NCBI GenBank assembly: GCA_009664345.1
Contig: CP043547.1
Location: 496,001 to 560,000, forward strand
Reading direction: 5' to 3'
From: Planctomycetales bacterium 10988
GTDB lineage: Bacteria > Planctomycetota > Planctomycetia > Pirellulales > Pb10988
DNA length: 64,000 bases
Below, piece after piece: positions 62,596-64,000 of the stretch. The notes beneath the pieces are model-generated. The model was not told the origin of the DNA, made no database searches, and saw only the letters and a list, made by a program, of their open reading frames with translations. A program made the translations under genes and the position numbers. Position 1 is the first letter of the stretch. Every line of letters starts with the position of its first letter.

Positions 62596-64000
62596 ATGAG
62601 TCGTTCTACTCACACAATGTTACAACCACCCTTGGAGCCTCGGAATGGTCGAGAACTGAAGGTCCTTGCGATCTGCCGTATCAGTACCATCCATCAAGAC
62701 GCCCGAAGCCTTGAAGATCAAGAAACGATGTACCGCCATTGGCTCACTAAGCATACTTCCCTTCCTTTCCGGATGGAAGTGATTGCCAGTCAAGGCAGTG
62801 GGGAAGCGCTGGATCGTAAGGAGTACCATCGTGCGATTGAACTTGTCGAATCCGATCAATTCGATTTAGTTATCTCGGAGGATTTAGGGAGAATTTGCCG
62901 TCGTGTGCATGCTCATATCTTTTGTGAGATCTGCGAAGATTCGGCGACCCGCCTGATTGCCCTGAATGATCATGTCGATACAGCCCTCGACGATTGGAGG
63001 TTAGGTTCTTTCTTCGCGGTGATGCGGCATGAAACCTCGAATCGCGATACGTCCAGGCGTATTCGTCGTTCGTTACGAAACCGCTTTAGCCAAGGGGGAG
63101 TCGTTCAAACCACGATCTACGGATACATCAAGCCGCGTGGTGAAAACACCGACGACAAATTACATAAAGACCCGGACGCAGAACCCATTTATGAAGAGTG
63201 GTTTCAACGGTTAGAAAATGGAGAGTCGCTTCAGTCCATTGCTGATTGGCTCAATGGGCAAGGGATTCCAGTGGGGCCTTATGTTCGCGTGGATCAATGG
63301 TCAGGACCGTTGGTAGGTCGGGTTACACGAAATCCGATTCTCAAAGGTGTCCGTGTACGGAATCGTAAGATCTCCCGAAGGGTAAATCGAACTGGGCGGC
63401 GACAATGTATCGATGCGCCGCCAGAGGAACGTCTGGAACGCCACTGTCCTCATTTGGCCTTCATCGAGCCGCAGCGATACGACCGGATTGTTCAGCAGTT
63501 GAACGATAAAAACGAGATGTATCGGCGTGGAAGAGCGAAGGGGGTCGACTGCCGGAAAAATGTTCCTTTAAGACGGACTCGCTTTCCCGGCCAGATGGTG
63601 GATTGCGGTATCTGCGGCCACAAGTATGTCTTTGGTGGCCATGGCCAAACGGATCACCTCATGTGCAATGGGGCTCGCGGTTATCACTGCTGGAATGGAG
63701 TTTCCTTTGATAGCGTTCTTGCTGCCATGAAAATTTCCGAGGCGGTATTTAGCGAGTTAGAGGCACTACCTGACTTCGATTCTGCATTTCTGACGATGGT
63801 CCAGGAAGAATCGCAAAAAGCGAATGGGCAACGTGCAGAGAAACTACGATCCTCTACCAAGGAGGTGGAACGATTAGATCGTGAACTTGCCAATCTACTC
63901 AAGTTCATCCGAGAGGGAAGTAGTAGCAACACCCTTCAAGAGGAGTTGGTACGTATTGAGTCGGAGAAGTCCAATCTGGAGTATGAAATAGGATGCCTGA
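62596..64000 (+). CDS. Serine recombinase 3 (partial, runs off window)
   Basis: An open frame from the ATG at 62596 to the window end, at least 468 residues. After 'NGRELKVLAICRISTIHQDA' (catalytic Ser in the RIST motif), it has 'YRHWLTKHTSLPFRMEVIAS', 'FDLVISEDLGRICRRVHAHI', and a Recombinase-type domain ('GESLQSIADWLNGQGIPVGP'). A zinc ribbon ('QMVDCGICGHKYVFGGHGQT') and a coiled coil ('KEVERLDRELANLLKFIREG') follow. It differs from the two upstream recombinases in sequence and is less GC-rich. It belongs to a different recombinase group, probably native to the host-like DNA. Confidence 0.85.
   Translation, partial: MSRSTHTMLQPPLEPRNGRELKVLAICRISTIHQDARSLEDQETMYRHWLTKHTSLPFRMEVIASQGSGEALDRKEYHRAIELVESDQFDLVISEDLGRICRRVHAHIFCEICEDSATRLIALNDHVDTALDDWRLGSFFAVMRHETSNRDTSRRIRRSLRNRFSQGGVVQTTIYGYIKPRGENTDDKLHKDPDAEPIYEEWFQRLENGESLQSIADWLNGQGIPVGPYVRVDQWSGPLVGRVTRNPILKGVRVRNRKISRRVNRTGRRQCIDAPPEERLERHCPHLAFIEPQRYDRIVQQLNDKNEMYRRGRAKGVDCRKNVPLRRTRFPGQMVDCGICGHKYVFGGHGQTDHLMCNGARGYHCWNGVSFDSVLAAMKISEAVFSELEALPDFDSAFLTMVQEESQKANGQRAEKLRSSTKEVERLDRELANLLKFIREGSSSNTLQEELVRIESEKSNLEYEIGCL

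Overview
The window looks like planctomycete DNA, probably a Gimesia/Rubinisphaera-like member of the Planctomycetales. The evidence is a giant surface protein with an LEPR-XLL-type N-terminus, a DUF1588/DUF1552 gene pair, a DUF6655-type lipoprotein, paired DUF1254/DUF1214 proteins and many recombinases. The host-like left part (1-25.8 kb) and the right edge look less GC-rich than the accessory DNA between about 33 and 62.5 kb. This was judged by eye, not computed.

Layout. 1-0.8 kb: edge of an IS5-family element. 1.1-6.3 kb: a lipoprotein, then an AraC-type regulator divergent from two secreted DUF1254/DUF1214 proteins. 6.8-16.6 kb: a 3288-residue surface protein with DUF11-like repeats, nine SdrD-B-like repeats and a three-repeat tail. 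16.8-25.8 kb: a RibD-like reductase followed by decaying genes. These are an IS3 remnant, a frameshifted helicase-like/reverse transcriptase locus with YADN instead of YADD, a truncated DUF1588 gene, a DUF1552 pseudogene and a truncated tyrosine integrase. The last two meet at a perfect 55-bp palindrome.

At 25,873-25,914 lies the exact 3' half of a tRNA-Arg(ACG), cut at the anticodon loop, which is typical of an integrase attachment site. It probably marks one end of an integrated element lying to its right. 26.6-33.5 kb is a graveyard of defence-type genes: an AAA ATPase, a PD-(D/E)XK nuclease and a DUF499 ATPase, all broken. 33.6-39 kb carries a primase/helicase-like ATPase, an SF2 helicase with helicase-associated repeats, and a ParB-methyltransferase fusion. 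41.4-42.4 kb is an IS5-family element inactivated by a 68-bp tandem duplication. 42.5-48.3 kb is a minus-strand glycan cassette of glycosyltransferases, methyltransferases and a histidine phosphatase.

48.8-57.1 kb is the most intriguing part. It is a series of small genes, including a RuvB-like ATPase, an excisionase-like HTH protein, a complete tyrosine recombinase, a membrane protein and a HEAT protein. Nine of these genes or gene groups, plus one on the far side of the glycan cassette, are preceded by copies of AGGCACCTGCTA, 36-45 nt before the start codon. In their midst, on the opposite strand, is a 489-residue protein with a winged-helix-like N-terminus and motifs resembling the palm of family A DNA polymerases. 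59.3-64 kb holds three serine recombinases in tandem, the last running off the window.

My reading is a mobile replicating/integrating element with its own DNA-processing enzymes and a shared short signal before its genes. It has acquired a glycan cassette as cargo and carries a decayed defence module.
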